A DNA stretch of 64,000 nt, from positions 48,211 through 112,210 of the forward strand of contig CAKUYO010000005.1 in NCBI GenBank assembly GCA_934716995.1. Direction: 5' to 3'. Shown here piece after piece: positions 1 through 7,896 of the stretch; position 1 is the stretch's first letter; every line of letters begins with the position of its first letter. The notes under the pieces are model-generated. The model was given only the letters and a program-made list of their open reading frames with translations, was not told the DNA's origin and searched no databases. Source of the stretch: an uncultured Bacteroidales bacterium. Its GTDB lineage: Bacteria; Bacteroidota; Bacteroidia; Bacteroidales; Paludibacteraceae. The position numbers and the translations under genes were made by a program.

Positions 1-56
1 TTGGTGTGAACTCTTTCGGGTTATCAGCAGGTTTTTCTTTCCGGGACTTCCTGTGA

Positions 57-82
57 GTGCGAAAAAGAGTTCGCACTTTTTT
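57..82 (+). terminator. Intrinsic terminator of a gene outside the window
   Basis: A 7-bp stem (GTGCGAA at 57-63, TTCGCAC at 70-76) is followed directly by six T residues. It probably ends a gene lying before the window; I see no coding sequence in bases 1-147. Confidence 0.7.
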
Positions 83-147
83 AGTGCCTGTGGCTCTCGT
101 TTCTCCCTCGGCAGCAGATTGATAGCATTGCACAACTATCAATCTAT

Positions 148-1230
148 ATGGCGAAAAACAGCAATCTCGGTCAGGCAAAGCAGGCTAAAAACGATGAGTT
201 CTACACGCAGTATGCGGACATTCAAAAGGAGGTGAATGCCTACATAGAATACAATCCCGATGTGTTTCGTGGCAAGACCATCTTGCTGCCGTGCGACGAC
301 CCCGAATGGAGCAACTTTACCAAATTCTTTGCGAAAAACTTTGCGTACTTCGGGTTGCGCAAACTGATTTCCACCAGTTACGCCATCGAAAGCAAAAAGT
401 ATAAAACCGACTGGCAGCCCACACTCTTTGAGACTGCCAACCCGCTCTATGACGCAGACAAAACGCGTATCAAAGGCAAGATTTTTACCCTTACACACGA
501 CACCAATCGCAACGGCAGAATCGACATCGATGACCTCGAGTGGCATTATATGGAGGACGACGGCGATTTCCGTAGCGAGGAGGTTACGCGCCTGCGGGAC
601 GAAGCGGATATAATCATCACCAATCCTCCGTTTTCGCTGTTCCGCGAGTTCGTGCAATGGATAATGGACGGCGGCAAGCAGTTTCTCATCATCGGGAATA
701 TGAACGCCATTACCTATAAAGAGATATTTCCGCTAATCAAGGAGAATAAAATATGGTTAGGTGTAAGTAGCGGCGCACGTACTTATACCACTATGGATGG
801 CGGTGCACAGAAAATGGGCAATACCTGTTGGTACACCGATTTGGATAATGGTCATCGTCACATCCCTATGCAACTAATGACTATGGAAGATAACATTATG
901 TATAGCCGCCACAAGGAGATTAAAGGCGTAGGTTACAAGCACTATAGTAATTATGACGCCATCGAAGTACCCTATGCAGATGCCATTCCAAGCGATTATA
1001 ACGGGATTATGGGGGTGCCGATTTCGTTTTTAGACAAATACTGCCCCGAACAATTTGAAATAATAGGGCAGACTCAAGGCGATTCGGGGAAAGAATTAGG
1101 ACTTATTCCGTTTGACCGAGAATTGAAAAAACTGAATAAGAGTTTGCGCGATGGACAACTATATTATATGGAAGATGGCATACCGCAAAAGCCTTATGCG
1201 CGTATTCTTATCCGCAAGAAGCAATCCTAA
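148..1230 (+). CDS. EcoRI-family adenine-specific DNA methyltransferase
   Basis: Predicted to transfer a methyl group from S-adenosylmethionine to the N6 of adenine in a specific DNA site. The 360-residue protein carries the amino-methyltransferase catalytic motif NPPF (residues 159-162, in IIITNPPFSLF) and an N-terminal stretch with LPCDDPEWSNF (47-57) typical of the EcoRI methylase family; it is slightly longer than the 326-residue E. coli plasmid enzyme. Between these lies DTNRNGRIDIDD (118-129), which resembles an EF-hand calcium loop. The start is the ATG just after the upstream terminator. About 260 bp downstream on the same strand is a DUF262-HNH nuclease gene, so this enzyme may protect host DNA as half of a restriction or defence pair. 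Its target site cannot be read from the sequence. Confidence 0.88.
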   Translation: MAKNSNLGQAKQAKNDEFYTQYADIQKEVNAYIEYNPDVFRGKTILLPCDDPEWSNFTKFFAKNFAYFGLRKLISTSYAIESKKYKTDWQPTLFETANPLYDADKTRIKGKIFTLTHDTNRNGRIDIDDLEWHYMEDDGDFRSEEVTRLRDEADIIITNPPFSLFREFVQWIMDGGKQFLIIGNMNAITYKEIFPLIKENKIWLGVSSGARTYTTMDGGAQKMGNTCWYTDLDNGHRHIPMQLMTMEDNIMYSRHKEIKGVGYKHYSNYDAIEVPYADAIPSDYNGIMGVPISFLDKYCPEQFEIIGQTQGDSGKELGLIPFDRELKKLNKSLRDGQLYYMEDGIPQKPYARILIRKKQS

Positions 1231-1250
1231 AATTTGACACTTTTTATGGG

Positions 1251-1283
1251 TAGCCTATCCTATAACTATCCTAAGCACATCCT
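1251..1283. repeat. 11-bp tandem array (3 units)
   Basis: Three consecutive 11-mers all end in ATCCT (1251-1261, 1262-1272, 1273-1283). It lies just after the methyltransferase stop codon and is one of many period-11 arrays in this window. Confidence 0.7.
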
Positions 1284-1364
1284 ATGCTGTTTTGCACGGT
1301 TTTATGCAAGGGACGGCAGGGCAGGAAATCTTAACAAAAAGCACTTTTTGAAGACATGGACAGT

Positions 1365-1444
1365 GTGGGGACGACGCGTCTCGCGTCGTCAAAAAGGGTA
1401 TGTAGTGGTATTGTCTATGACGACGCGGGACGCGTCGTCCCCAC
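1365..1444. repeat. 26-bp inverted repeat between the methyltransferase and nuclease genes
   Basis: The arms at 1365-1390 and 1419-1444 are reverse complements with one mismatch in 26 and are separated by 28 bp. Each arm is itself nearly palindromic around the core GACGACGCG. Transcribed, it would form a very strong GC-rich hairpin, although no T-run follows. It resembles REP-like dispersed palindromes of other bacterial genomes. I read the short frame across it (1234-1461) as non-coding. Confidence 0.85.
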
Positions 1445-1490
1445 AAAGCATTAACGAATAATTAACGGTAATTAACGGAGAACAGAGGAT

Positions 1491-2666
1491 ATGATGACAA
1501 CGGAATTACAGACCTTTACGGTGGAGCGGATATGTGAGGGCTTCACCTACAACGAGGCGGAAGGCAAGGGCTTGTTCGGGCTGGCGGGCAGGCTGACCAT
1601 TCAGCCTGAGTACCAGCGCAATTACCTCTACGCCGAGCAGAACGGGGCGAAAGAGGTGGCGGTGATAGAGAGCGTGCTGCGGGGCTACCCGCTGGGCTTG
1701 ATTTATTTCAACCGTGTGCGAGAGACGGGGCAGTTGGAGGTGCTGGACGGGCAGCAGCGTATCACCTCGCTCGGACGGTTCCTGACAAAGAAATTCGCCA
1801 TTACGGACGAACACGGTATGGAGCAGTATTTCGACAGCCTGCCCGCCGACAAGCGGCAGAAGATACTGCATACCGAATTGTTGGTGTATGTGTGCGAGGG
1901 CGAGGAGAGCGATATACGGAGTTGGTTCAAGACAATCAACATCGCGGGTATTCCGCTCAACGAGCAGGAGATACTGAACGCCGTCTATAGCGGGCGGTTT
2001 GTAACACGGGCGAAGGAGGTATTCTCCAATTCGCAGAATGCGAACATCTCCAAATGGACAGCGTATATCCGCGGCAACGTGCGGCGGCAGGATTTTCTGC
2101 ATACAGCGCTGGAATGGGTGAGCCGCGGGCATGTGGCGGACTATATGGCAGCGCACCGCGACCAAGCGGACATCAGCGGGATGCAGGTGTATTTCAATTC
2201 GGTGCTGGACTGGGCAAAAGGGGTGTTCCTGAACGTGGAGAAAGAGATGTGCGGGCTGCCGTGGGGCGACCTGTATGAGCGGTACCACGCTACGCCCTAC
2301 GACCCGCAGCAGGTGGCGGAGGAGCAAAGGCGGCTGTATGAGGACTACTATGTAAAGAACAAACGGGGCATTTTTGAGTATATCCTCGGCGGGTGCAAGG
2401 ATACGCGGTTGCTGGAGGTGCGCTGCTTCGATGAACCGACCAAGAAAACGGTCTATTCCCGCCAAACGGCGGAGGCGAAGGCTGCGGGCGTGTCGAACTG
2501 TCCGCTGTGTGCGCTGTCCTCTGTGGAAGCGATGCGGACGAAGATCTGGAAACTTGGCGAGATGGATGCCGATCACGTAGCGGCGTGGTCGAAAGGCGGA
2601 GCCACCGACATCAGCAACTGCCAGATGCTCTGCCAAACACACAATCGTGCGAAAGGGAATAAATAA
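1491..2666 (+). CDS. DUF262 and HNH endonuclease domain protein
   Basis: A 391-residue predicted nuclease. The N-terminal half is a DUF262 (ParB/GmrS-like) domain with IQPEYQRNY (37-45) and DGQQR (86-90), the latter thought to bind and hydrolyse nucleotide in GmrSD-type enzymes. The C-terminus is an HNH nuclease fold with CPLC, DADHVAAW, and a final CQTHNRAKG segment carrying the metal-binding Cys/His and Asn. DUF262-HNH proteins are often DNA-targeting defence enzymes, some specific for modified DNA. The gene lies downstream of an EcoRI-family methyltransferase in the same orientation, separated by a strong palindrome. Either a restriction partner or a modification-dependent nuclease is possible. 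Tandem ATG codons (1491, 1494) make the exact start uncertain by one residue. Confidence 0.85.
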   Translation: MMTTELQTFTVERICEGFTYNEAEGKGLFGLAGRLTIQPEYQRNYLYAEQNGAKEVAVIESVLRGYPLGLIYFNRVRETGQLEVLDGQQRITSLGRFLTKKFAITDEHGMEQYFDSLPADKRQKILHTELLVYVCEGEESDIRSWFKTINIAGIPLNEQEILNAVYSGRFVTRAKEVFSNSQNANISKWTAYIRGNVRRQDFLHTALEWVSRGHVADYMAAHRDQADISGMQVYFNSVLDWAKGVFLNVEKEMCGLPWGDLYERYHATPYDPQQVAEEQRRLYEDYYVKNKRGIFEYILGGCKDTRLLEVRCFDEPTKKTVYSRQTAEAKAAGVSNCPLCALSSVEAMRTKIWKLGEMDADHVAAWSKGGATDISNCQMLCQTHNRAKGNK

Positions 2667-2724
2667 GAGAGTATTTGCGTCTTTTCTATATGATTAGGGC
2701 ACTCACGTTAAACTGGTGTTTCCG

Positions 2725-2752
2725 ATGCGGGCTTCTTGAGTCCGCATTTTTT
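2725..2752 (+). terminator. Intrinsic terminator after the DUF262-HNH gene
   Basis: An 8-bp stem (ATGCGGGC / GTCCGCAT, 2725-2732 and 2740-2747, one G-U pair) with a 7-nt loop and a T-run follows the nuclease gene by 58 bp. Confidence 0.75.
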
Positions 2753-2799
2753 ATGCAGAAAATATGCAGTGTATGCAACTCCTATACTCCATAATACCC

Positions 2800-2833
2800 A
2801 TTACGTAGAAAAGACGTAGAAAGGACGTAGAAA
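2800..2833. repeat. 11-bp tandem array, also present inverted at 54.7 kb
   Basis: Three 11-mers of the form CGTAGAAARRA lie in the 400-bp non-coding stretch between the nuclease and aminotransferase genes. The whole 34-bp segment is repeated without a mismatch, on the other strand, at 54701-54734. A second short period-11 pair (units TGCATAAAAAC and TGCATAAAAAT) sits at 2892-2913. Nothing else in 2667-3067 looks coding. Confidence 0.85.
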
Positions 2834-2947
2834 GAATGGGCTTTTAGGTAGTGGATAGCACTCATTTTTATGCAAAGTATTCATTTTCTTATGCATAAAA
2901 ACTGCATAAAAATCCATTCCTGCAAAAGATAAAAATTCTTTCTCTGC

Positions 2948-2978
2948 TTGCAGAACCCAAATAATTTCACTACCTTTG
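2948..2978 (+). promoter_or_regulatory. Bacteroidota-type promoter for the aminotransferase gene
   Basis: TTG at 2948-2950 and TACCTTTG at 2971-2978 are spaced by 20 nt, matching the Bacteroidota -33/-7 consensus. The leader to the ATG at 3068 would be about 80 nt and contains a TTAATTGTTAATT repeat at 3041-3064. Confidence 0.7.
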
Positions 2979-3067
2979 CCGCACAAACACAACCACGAAT
3001 ACACACCCTACAATGAAATATGCTGTTCTCTGCATATTAATTGTTAATTCTTAATTGTTAATTGAGT

Positions 3068-4387
3068 ATGTTTCCCTTGGACAAACAATTGGTTGATCAG
3101 ACCTGTATGGATTTCGGTCTGCGTAATGCACACGAACTCGGCAATGCTTCTATTCGCCAACTTGTGGGCGTAGTCAAGGACATCGAGCGCGCTACCGGCG
3201 AAGAGTTTATCCACATGGAGTTGGGCGAACCCGGTCTGCCTGCCGAGCAAATCGGTATCGAGGCCGAACATCAGGCGCTGCTCAACGGCTATGCTGCCCA
3301 TTATCCTGTTATCACCGGTATTCCCGAAGTGAAGCATTGGGGCAGCGAGTTTGTCCGTGCATTCGTCGGACTGGATATACCCGACGATTGTATTGTGCCT
3401 ACTGTGGGCAGTATGCAGGCGGCTTTTGCCCTCAATCTTACGATGTCCCAACTCGACAAAGAGCGTGATACCGTCCTTTTTATCGACCCTTGTTTCCCCG
3501 TTCAGAAACAGCAATGCAAGGTAATTGGTGTGCGCGTGGACTGCTTCGATGTCGCCGGTTTCCGCGGGGAAGCATTGGAGGAGGAACTGGAACGCCATTT
3601 CAAGACAGGCCGTATCGCGGCTATGCTCTTTTCCAACCCCAACAACCCCTCGTGGATGTGCTTGACGGAGCGTGAACTGGAGATCATCGGGCGCTTGGCT
3701 ACCAAGTACAATGTGCTGGTGATCGAGGATCTGGCATATCTCAATATGGACTTCCGCGAGAGACGTGGTACTCCCTACGAACCGCCTTTCCAGCCTTCTG
3801 TAGGACGCTACACCAACAATTGTGTCCACATGATTTCCTGCTCCAAGATGTTCTCCTATGCGGGGCAGCGCGGGGCTATTGTGGCAATGAACCCTGTTCT
3901 TGCCCACCGCTGTTTCCCCGCATTGGCGGAGCGTTATGGCAACGACGGGCAGTTTCTGCGCAACTTTGTGTATATCATCCTTTATAGCCTCTCCTCGGGC
4001 GTTACCCACTCCGTACAATTCGCTATGGCGGCTATGTTCCGCGCGGCGTGTCAGGGAAATATCCGTTTCGTGGAGAATACCCGTGAGTATGCCCGCCGTG
4101 CCGCCAAAATCAAAGAGATAATGCTCCGCAACGGGTTCCATATCGTCTATGACCGCGATGCCGACGGCAAAGAGGTCGGCGACGGTTTCTTCTTTACTTT
4201 CGGCTACAAGGATTGGACAGGCGAGCAACTCCTCAATAAACTGATCTACTATGGCGTTTCTGCCATCGCGCTTGGCAGTACGGGTGCCAAGCGGGAGGGT
4301 ATGCGCGGCTGCGCTTCTTCCATTCGTGATGACCAGTACGACGAACTCGACCGCCGCCTCGCCGCCTTCCACCGCGACTATCAATAA
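3068..4387 (+). CDS. PLP-dependent class I/II aminotransferase
   Basis: A 439-residue fold-type I aminotransferase, cytosolic, transferring an amino group between an amino acid and a 2-oxo acid; substrate unknown. PLP-site features are visible: SNPNNPS (189-195), the Asp/Tyr pair in VIEDLAY (221, 224), and the Schiff-base lysine K260 in SCSKMFSYAGQRGA. The ATG at 3068 is preferred over a TTG two codons earlier. A CoA-transferase gene follows after 19 bp and they are probably co-transcribed. In other Bacteroidales a similar pair suggests amino-acid degradation to an acyl-CoA or acid, but here that is inference. The long open frames on the opposite strand are shadows of these two genes. Confidence 0.88.
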   Translation: MFPLDKQLVDQTCMDFGLRNAHELGNASIRQLVGVVKDIERATGEEFIHMELGEPGLPAEQIGIEAEHQALLNGYAAHYPVITGIPEVKHWGSEFVRAFVGLDIPDDCIVPTVGSMQAAFALNLTMSQLDKERDTVLFIDPCFPVQKQQCKVIGVRVDCFDVAGFRGEALEEELERHFKTGRIAAMLFSNPNNPSWMCLTERELEIIGRLATKYNVLVIEDLAYLNMDFRERRGTPYEPPFQPSVGRYTNNCVHMISCSKMFSYAGQRGAIVAMNPVLAHRCFPALAERYGNDGQFLRNFVYIILYSLSSGVTHSVQFAMAAMFRAACQGNIRFVENTREYARRAAKIKEIMLRNGFHIVYDRDADGKEVGDGFFFTFGYKDWTGEQLLNKLIYYGVSAIALGSTGAKREGMRGCASSIRDDQYDELDRRLAAFHRDYQ

Positions 4388-4406
4388 ACTAATATCCTGA
4401 AAAACA

Positions 4407-5708
4407 ATGGAAACAAACCGATATATGAGTGCCGCTGAGGCGGTACAACTGGTAAAAAGCGGCGATACGGTCGTCGTGCAAGGTTCCACCTCTATCCCTA
4501 TGGCACTGCTCCGTGCGCTGACAGACCGTGCTGCCGAACTGCGTGATGTGCGCCTTATCTCCGGTTTCGGGGTGCATCCCGAGGATGCACCGTATGCCAA
4601 ACGCGAACTGATGGACTCTTTCAAGGCACAGTCTATCTTTGTGCCCAACAATCTCCGCCGTGCCATGCGCGAGGGGGTGGCAGACACCATTCCCGCTTTT
4701 TTGGGGGAAGTGCCGTTCCTCTTTCGCAGCGGGCAGATCCCCGTGGATGTGGCTTTTATGCAGGTCAGTACCCCGGACGAGGAAGGCTGGTGCTCGTTTG
4801 GTATCTCGGCGGATATTATTTTCTCGGGAGCGGAATGTGCCAAAGTGCGTATCGCCCAGATGAACAGGTATATGCCCCATACGCAGGGCGATGCCAAGAT
4901 ACATATCTCCCGCCTGGACGCTGTCTGCCGTGTGGACGAACCGCTGGTCGAAGTGCCTACACCCTCGCCCACTGACATTGACACCCGTATCGGTAATTTT
5001 ATTGCCGCCGAGATACCCGATGGCGCAACGCTCCAGATCGGCGTAGGGGGCATTCCCAATGCGGTTATCAATGCCCTGCGCAATCATAAGCATCTCGGTC
5101 TGCATACCGAGGCAATCACCGACGGCGTACTGCCGCTTATACGCAGCGGTGTCATCGATAATTCGCTGAAGAAAATCCGACCGGGCAAGAGTGTGGGCAG
5201 TCTTGTTCTCGGTTCCCGCCAACTGTATGACTATCTGGATTACAATCGGGATGTGGAACTCTATGACGTAGCCTATACCAATGACCCGCAAATCATACGC
5301 CAAAACCCGCGTGCTATGGCGATCAATTCTGCCATAGAAGTGGACTTGACCGGGCAGATCTGTGCCGATTCTATCGGCGATACCATCATCTCCGGTGTCG
5401 GCGGGCAGCATGATTTTATGTATGGTGCTGCTTTGTCCGAGGGTGGCAAATGCTTTATTGCCCTGCCGAGCCTCACCACCAAAGGCAAATCGAAGATTGT
5501 TTCGCACCTTGCGCCTGGTGCAGGTGTGGTTACCACCCGCTTCCAAGCGCAGTATATCGCTACCGAGCACGGTATCGTCTATCTGCGCAACCGACCGGTT
5601 ATGGAGCGTGCCAAACTGCTTATCTCTATTGCCGATCCCTCTGTGCGCGAAGACCTGGAGCGGGCTGCCGTAGAGCGTTTCGGCATAGGTTTTCTCCGCT
5701 TAAAATAA
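4407..5708 (+). CDS. Acetyl-CoA hydrolase / CoA-transferase (4-hydroxybutyrate CoA-transferase-like)
   Basis: A 433-residue member of the acetyl-CoA hydrolase/transferase family, which moves CoA between acyl groups through a glutamyl-CoA intermediate. Visible motifs are GVGGIPNAV (212-220), the catalytic glutamate E235 in LHTEAITDG, and SGVGGQHDFMYGA (around 329-341) that forms the CoA-binding loop. Length is typical of the single-chain Cat2/4-hydroxybutyrate CoA-transferase group. It lies 19 bp behind the aminotransferase and likely shares its promoter. A fermentative role making or using acetate, butyrate or succinate derivatives is plausible, but the acyl donor is not readable from sequence. 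Confidence 0.88.
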   Translation: METNRYMSAAEAVQLVKSGDTVVVQGSTSIPMALLRALTDRAAELRDVRLISGFGVHPEDAPYAKRELMDSFKAQSIFVPNNLRRAMREGVADTIPAFLGEVPFLFRSGQIPVDVAFMQVSTPDEEGWCSFGISADIIFSGAECAKVRIAQMNRYMPHTQGDAKIHISRLDAVCRVDEPLVEVPTPSPTDIDTRIGNFIAAEIPDGATLQIGVGGIPNAVINALRNHKHLGLHTEAITDGVLPLIRSGVIDNSLKKIRPGKSVGSLVLGSRQLYDYLDYNRDVELYDVAYTNDPQIIRQNPRAMAINSAIEVDLTGQICADSIGDTIISGVGGQHDFMYGAALSEGGKCFIALPSLTTKGKSKIVSHLAPGAGVVTTRFQAQYIATEHGIVYLRNRPVMERAKLLISIADPSVREDLERAAVERFGIGFLRLK

Positions 5709-5712
5709 CGGG

Positions 5713-5745
5713 GAATTAACGTCCAATTACACGATAATTAACGTT
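5713..5745. repeat. 11-bp tandem array (3 units)
   Basis: Units GAATTAACGTC, CAATTACACGA and TAATTAACGTT run end to end between the CoA-transferase and the convergent DUF6377 gene. This is the TTAACG-type version of the period-11 arrays. Confidence 0.7.
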
Positions 5746-5765
5746 CCCTGTAGAATACCACCGCC

Positions 5766-7070
5766 TTATTCTGTAAAGGTGCCTATCTTCCGTACCCTGT
5801 CTTCAAAACCGTCGCGGTCGGATAGGGTATGGTTCTTTACCCGTGCACGGTAGTTGTAGATGGTGTTTGCGCTGTAGCAAAGCAACTCCGCAATACGTGT
5901 GCTGGAGTCTATGCCCAGCCGTATCAATGCAAAAATACGCAACTCGGTATTGAGTGTCCCCTCTTTTTCGGGGTGTATGCGTTCTTCGGGGCGCAGCAGG
6001 GCATTGAATTCCTCTACAAAGTCCGGATAAATCGACAGAAAAGAGGTGTCGAAATGGTGGTAGAAAGCAGGCATCTCTGCTTCCATGAATTGTGCGGAGG
6101 TCTGTCCGGTGGCTTTGGGCGCCATCTTTGCCATTCGCCTGAGGCTGTCGGCATACACTGCCAGATAGAGCGAGATATACCGCTCTTTGATGTTGTTGGC
6201 TTCGTGCAGCGACCGGTTGACTCCCCGCATACGCTTGTTCAGACTATGCAGATGACGGTTCTGCCTAACCGCAATCATCGCCAGTACAACCACGGAAAGC
6301 AGCATCAGAACCAGTACACCCAGAATAATATACAGCCGCTGTGCCGCTTGCTCCTGTTGCTGTTCGTGTGCGGTACTGATGATTTGCGACACTTTGTTGA
6401 TTTGCCCGAAACGCATACGCGCATTGAAGATGGCGGCATTGGCAAGCGAGTATTGCATATAGCGGTATGCCCGCTCTATGTCGCCCTTTCCTTCGTCGAA
6501 TACCAGTTCTGCCAGCATCCAACTGGACGCATTGTCGGTTATTCCGCTTCGTACATCGGCCAGCGCGGAGCGTATCAGCCATTCTTTGCGTTCCTGATCG
6601 TTTCTTTCTCCCCGTGCTTGCTCCGATTTTTCGTAGGCATATATGGCATATTCGTGCGTGTCTGTCGGCGGAACCATATCCGTGTAATGCCGCTCGTACA
6701 CCGATTCCGCACCGTACATACGCCGTCTGCAGTTTTCCAACCCGATCCGTATATGATCCGGTACTTTTCCTTGGCATAATTGTTCCGCCCATTCATAGTA
6801 TAGCAGTGCCGAGTCGCACATGTAGGGGGAATACACTTCGGCTATCGAGAATGCCATTTCGGCAGTCGGCTCCCGCCGGAATATCGTTTTCAGGTTCTCC
6901 GCCTGTTCTGCACGCTGGGAGAGATACTCATCGGCGCGTGCAATCTCTTTGTCCAATACGTTTAACAGTGAATCTGCGGTCTGTGTTTGGGAAGCATACA
7001 GACTGCCGCTCAATAAAACAATAAAAGCCAATGGGAATAAATGTCGGTTCATGGTAGTTATCTTATTCAC
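5766..7070 (-). CDS. DUF6377-type membrane regulator with LuxR-like C-terminus
   Basis: A 434-residue protein with an N-terminal signal peptide or anchor (LFPLAFIVLLSGSLYA), a helical TPR-like sensor region, one transmembrane segment (about 240-265, LYIILGVLVLMLLSVVVLAM), a coiled-coil-like stretch, and a C-terminal helix-turn-helix (TRIAELLCYSANTIYNYRARVKN). This layout matches Bacteroidota DUF6377 proteins, thought to be membrane-tethered transcription regulators sensing envelope signals. Its own promoter lies just upstream. A start at an internal Met seven residues in (7052) is also possible. The target genes are unknown; it is convergent with the CoA-transferase gene. Confidence 0.82.
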   Translation of the reverse strand: MNKITTMNRHLFPLAFIVLLSGSLYASQTQTADSLLNVLDKEIARADEYLSQRAEQAENLKTIFRREPTAEMAFSIAEVYSPYMCDSALLYYEWAEQLCQGKVPDHIRIGLENCRRRMYGAESVYERHYTDMVPPTDTHEYAIYAYEKSEQARGERNDQERKEWLIRSALADVRSGITDNASSWMLAELVFDEGKGDIERAYRYMQYSLANAAIFNARMRFGQINKVSQIISTAHEQQQEQAAQRLYIILGVLVLMLLSVVVLAMIAVRQNRHLHSLNKRMRGVNRSLHEANNIKERYISLYLAVYADSLRRMAKMAPKATGQTSAQFMEAEMPAFYHHFDTSFLSIYPDFVEEFNALLRPEERIHPEKEGTLNTELRIFALIRLGIDSSTRIAELLCYSANTIYNYRARVKNHTLSDRDGFEDRVRKIGTFTE

Positions 7071-7074
7071 CGTA

Positions 7075-7106
7075 CAAAATTACAAAGAATATCCCGTTTG
7101 TGCAAA
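7075..7106 (-). promoter_or_regulatory. Promoter of the DUF6377 regulator
   Basis: On the minus strand, TTTG (7103-7106) and TAATTTTG (7075-7082) are separated by 20 nt, a full Bacteroidota consensus. The -7 box lies only 5 bp before the annotated ATG, which favours the internal ATG at 7052 as the real start. Confidence 0.65.
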
Positions 7107-7175
7107 TTTTGCCGGAGTGATTAGGCGGTTTCTGCTTGTATTATAGCGGGTTATGGCAAGATGTTTTCCCCGTAT

Positions 7176-7211
7176 ATAAAAAGGGCTGTCCAACTTGTTC
7201 GTTAGACAGCC
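7176..7211 (-). terminator. Terminator of the flavodoxin gene
   Basis: Read on the minus strand, GGCTGTC (complement of 7205-7211) pairs with GACAGCC (complement of 7184-7190) and is followed by a U-run. It lies 30 bp after the flavodoxin stop codon. Confidence 0.75.
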
Positions 7212-7241
7212 TCCAATTCTCTTGTTACCACCTGGCGGCGA

Positions 7242-7766
7242 TTATCGTTTCACCCACGCTTGAATATCCTCATACGAGGTATAGTTCAGCAACTTGCCGT
7301 CCTCGATGTGCAGGGTGGGGTAGGTTTTGCGCAGGGCTTTGGTGCAACCTGCAATGCCGCTTCCGCCCGAGGTAGCAAAGGGGATAATGGTCTTGCCGCT
7401 GAAGTCGTATGCCTCAAGGAACGTGTTGATAATACGCGGTGCCACATACCACCATACGGGGAACCCGACATACACCATAGTGTATCCGTCCAAGTTCTCT
7501 TTGGTCTTTTTGATGGCGGGGCGTGCACTCTCGTCGTTCATCTCTACCGTGCTGCGCGATTTCTTGTCCTGCCAGTTCAGGTCTGCCGATGTGTAGGGCT
7601 GCACAGGCGCAATCTCCATCAGTTCGCCGCCCGAAGCGAGAGCAATCTGTTCTGCCACTGCCTTCGTCGTGCCGGTGGCGGAAAAATATGCAACCAGCAC
7701 TTTGTCGGCTGCATTCACATTTGCAATAGCCATAATCGTTACAATGCTTAAAATAAAACGTTTCAT
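7242..7766 (-). CDS. Exported flavodoxin family protein
   Basis: A 174-residue flavodoxin-like FMN protein with an N-terminal signal peptide (about 1-19, ending VNA-AD), so it is probably periplasmic or lipid-free extracytoplasmic. The phosphate-binding loop YFSATGTTKAVAEQIA follows the first strand, and YVGFPVWWYVAPRIINTFLE plus FATSGGSG form the FMN ring-binding loops of the Flavodoxin_4 group. Such exported flavodoxins are common in gut Bacteroidales near AraC regulators, and one (299 aa) lies immediately upstream on the same strand. The electron donor and acceptor are unknown. No consensus promoter is visible just upstream, so read-through from the araC-like gene or activation by it is likely. 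Confidence 0.85.
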   Translation of the reverse strand: MKRFILSIVTIMAIANVNAADKVLVAYFSATGTTKAVAEQIALASGGELMEIAPVQPYTSADLNWQDKKSRSTVEMNDESARPAIKKTKENLDGYTMVYVGFPVWWYVAPRIINTFLEAYDFSGKTIIPFATSGGSGIAGCTKALRKTYPTLHIEDGKLLNYTSYEDIQAWVKR

Positions 7767-7825
7767 ATCTTGTTTATTCGTTGATAAGTTGATTTGTTTA
7801 TACGTGGTTTGGTCGGTTGAATGGA

Positions 7826-7877
7826 GTTTATGCGTTTAACTTTTTCAACGGATTAACCATTTCAACAACGCATAAAC
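7826..7877. promoter_or_regulatory. Inverted repeat upstream of the flavodoxin gene (possible operator)
   Basis: GTTTATGCGTT at 7826-7836 and its exact reverse complement at 7867-7877 are separated by 30 bp, in the 130-bp gap between the AraC regulator and the flavodoxin. It could be a binding site for the regulator or an mRNA hairpin; no T-run follows. Confidence 0.4.
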
Positions 7878-7896
7878 CAATCAACTCCTAAACTCC

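Noticed and set aside
1234..1461. 75-codon open frame between the methylase and the nuclease
   Set aside because: Covers an 11-bp array and the inverted repeat; no start context or domain.
3044..5083. 679-codon open frame on the minus strand
   Set aside because: It lies antisense to the aminotransferase and CoA-transferase genes, both of which have clear motifs; its translation shows no domain and is a shadow.
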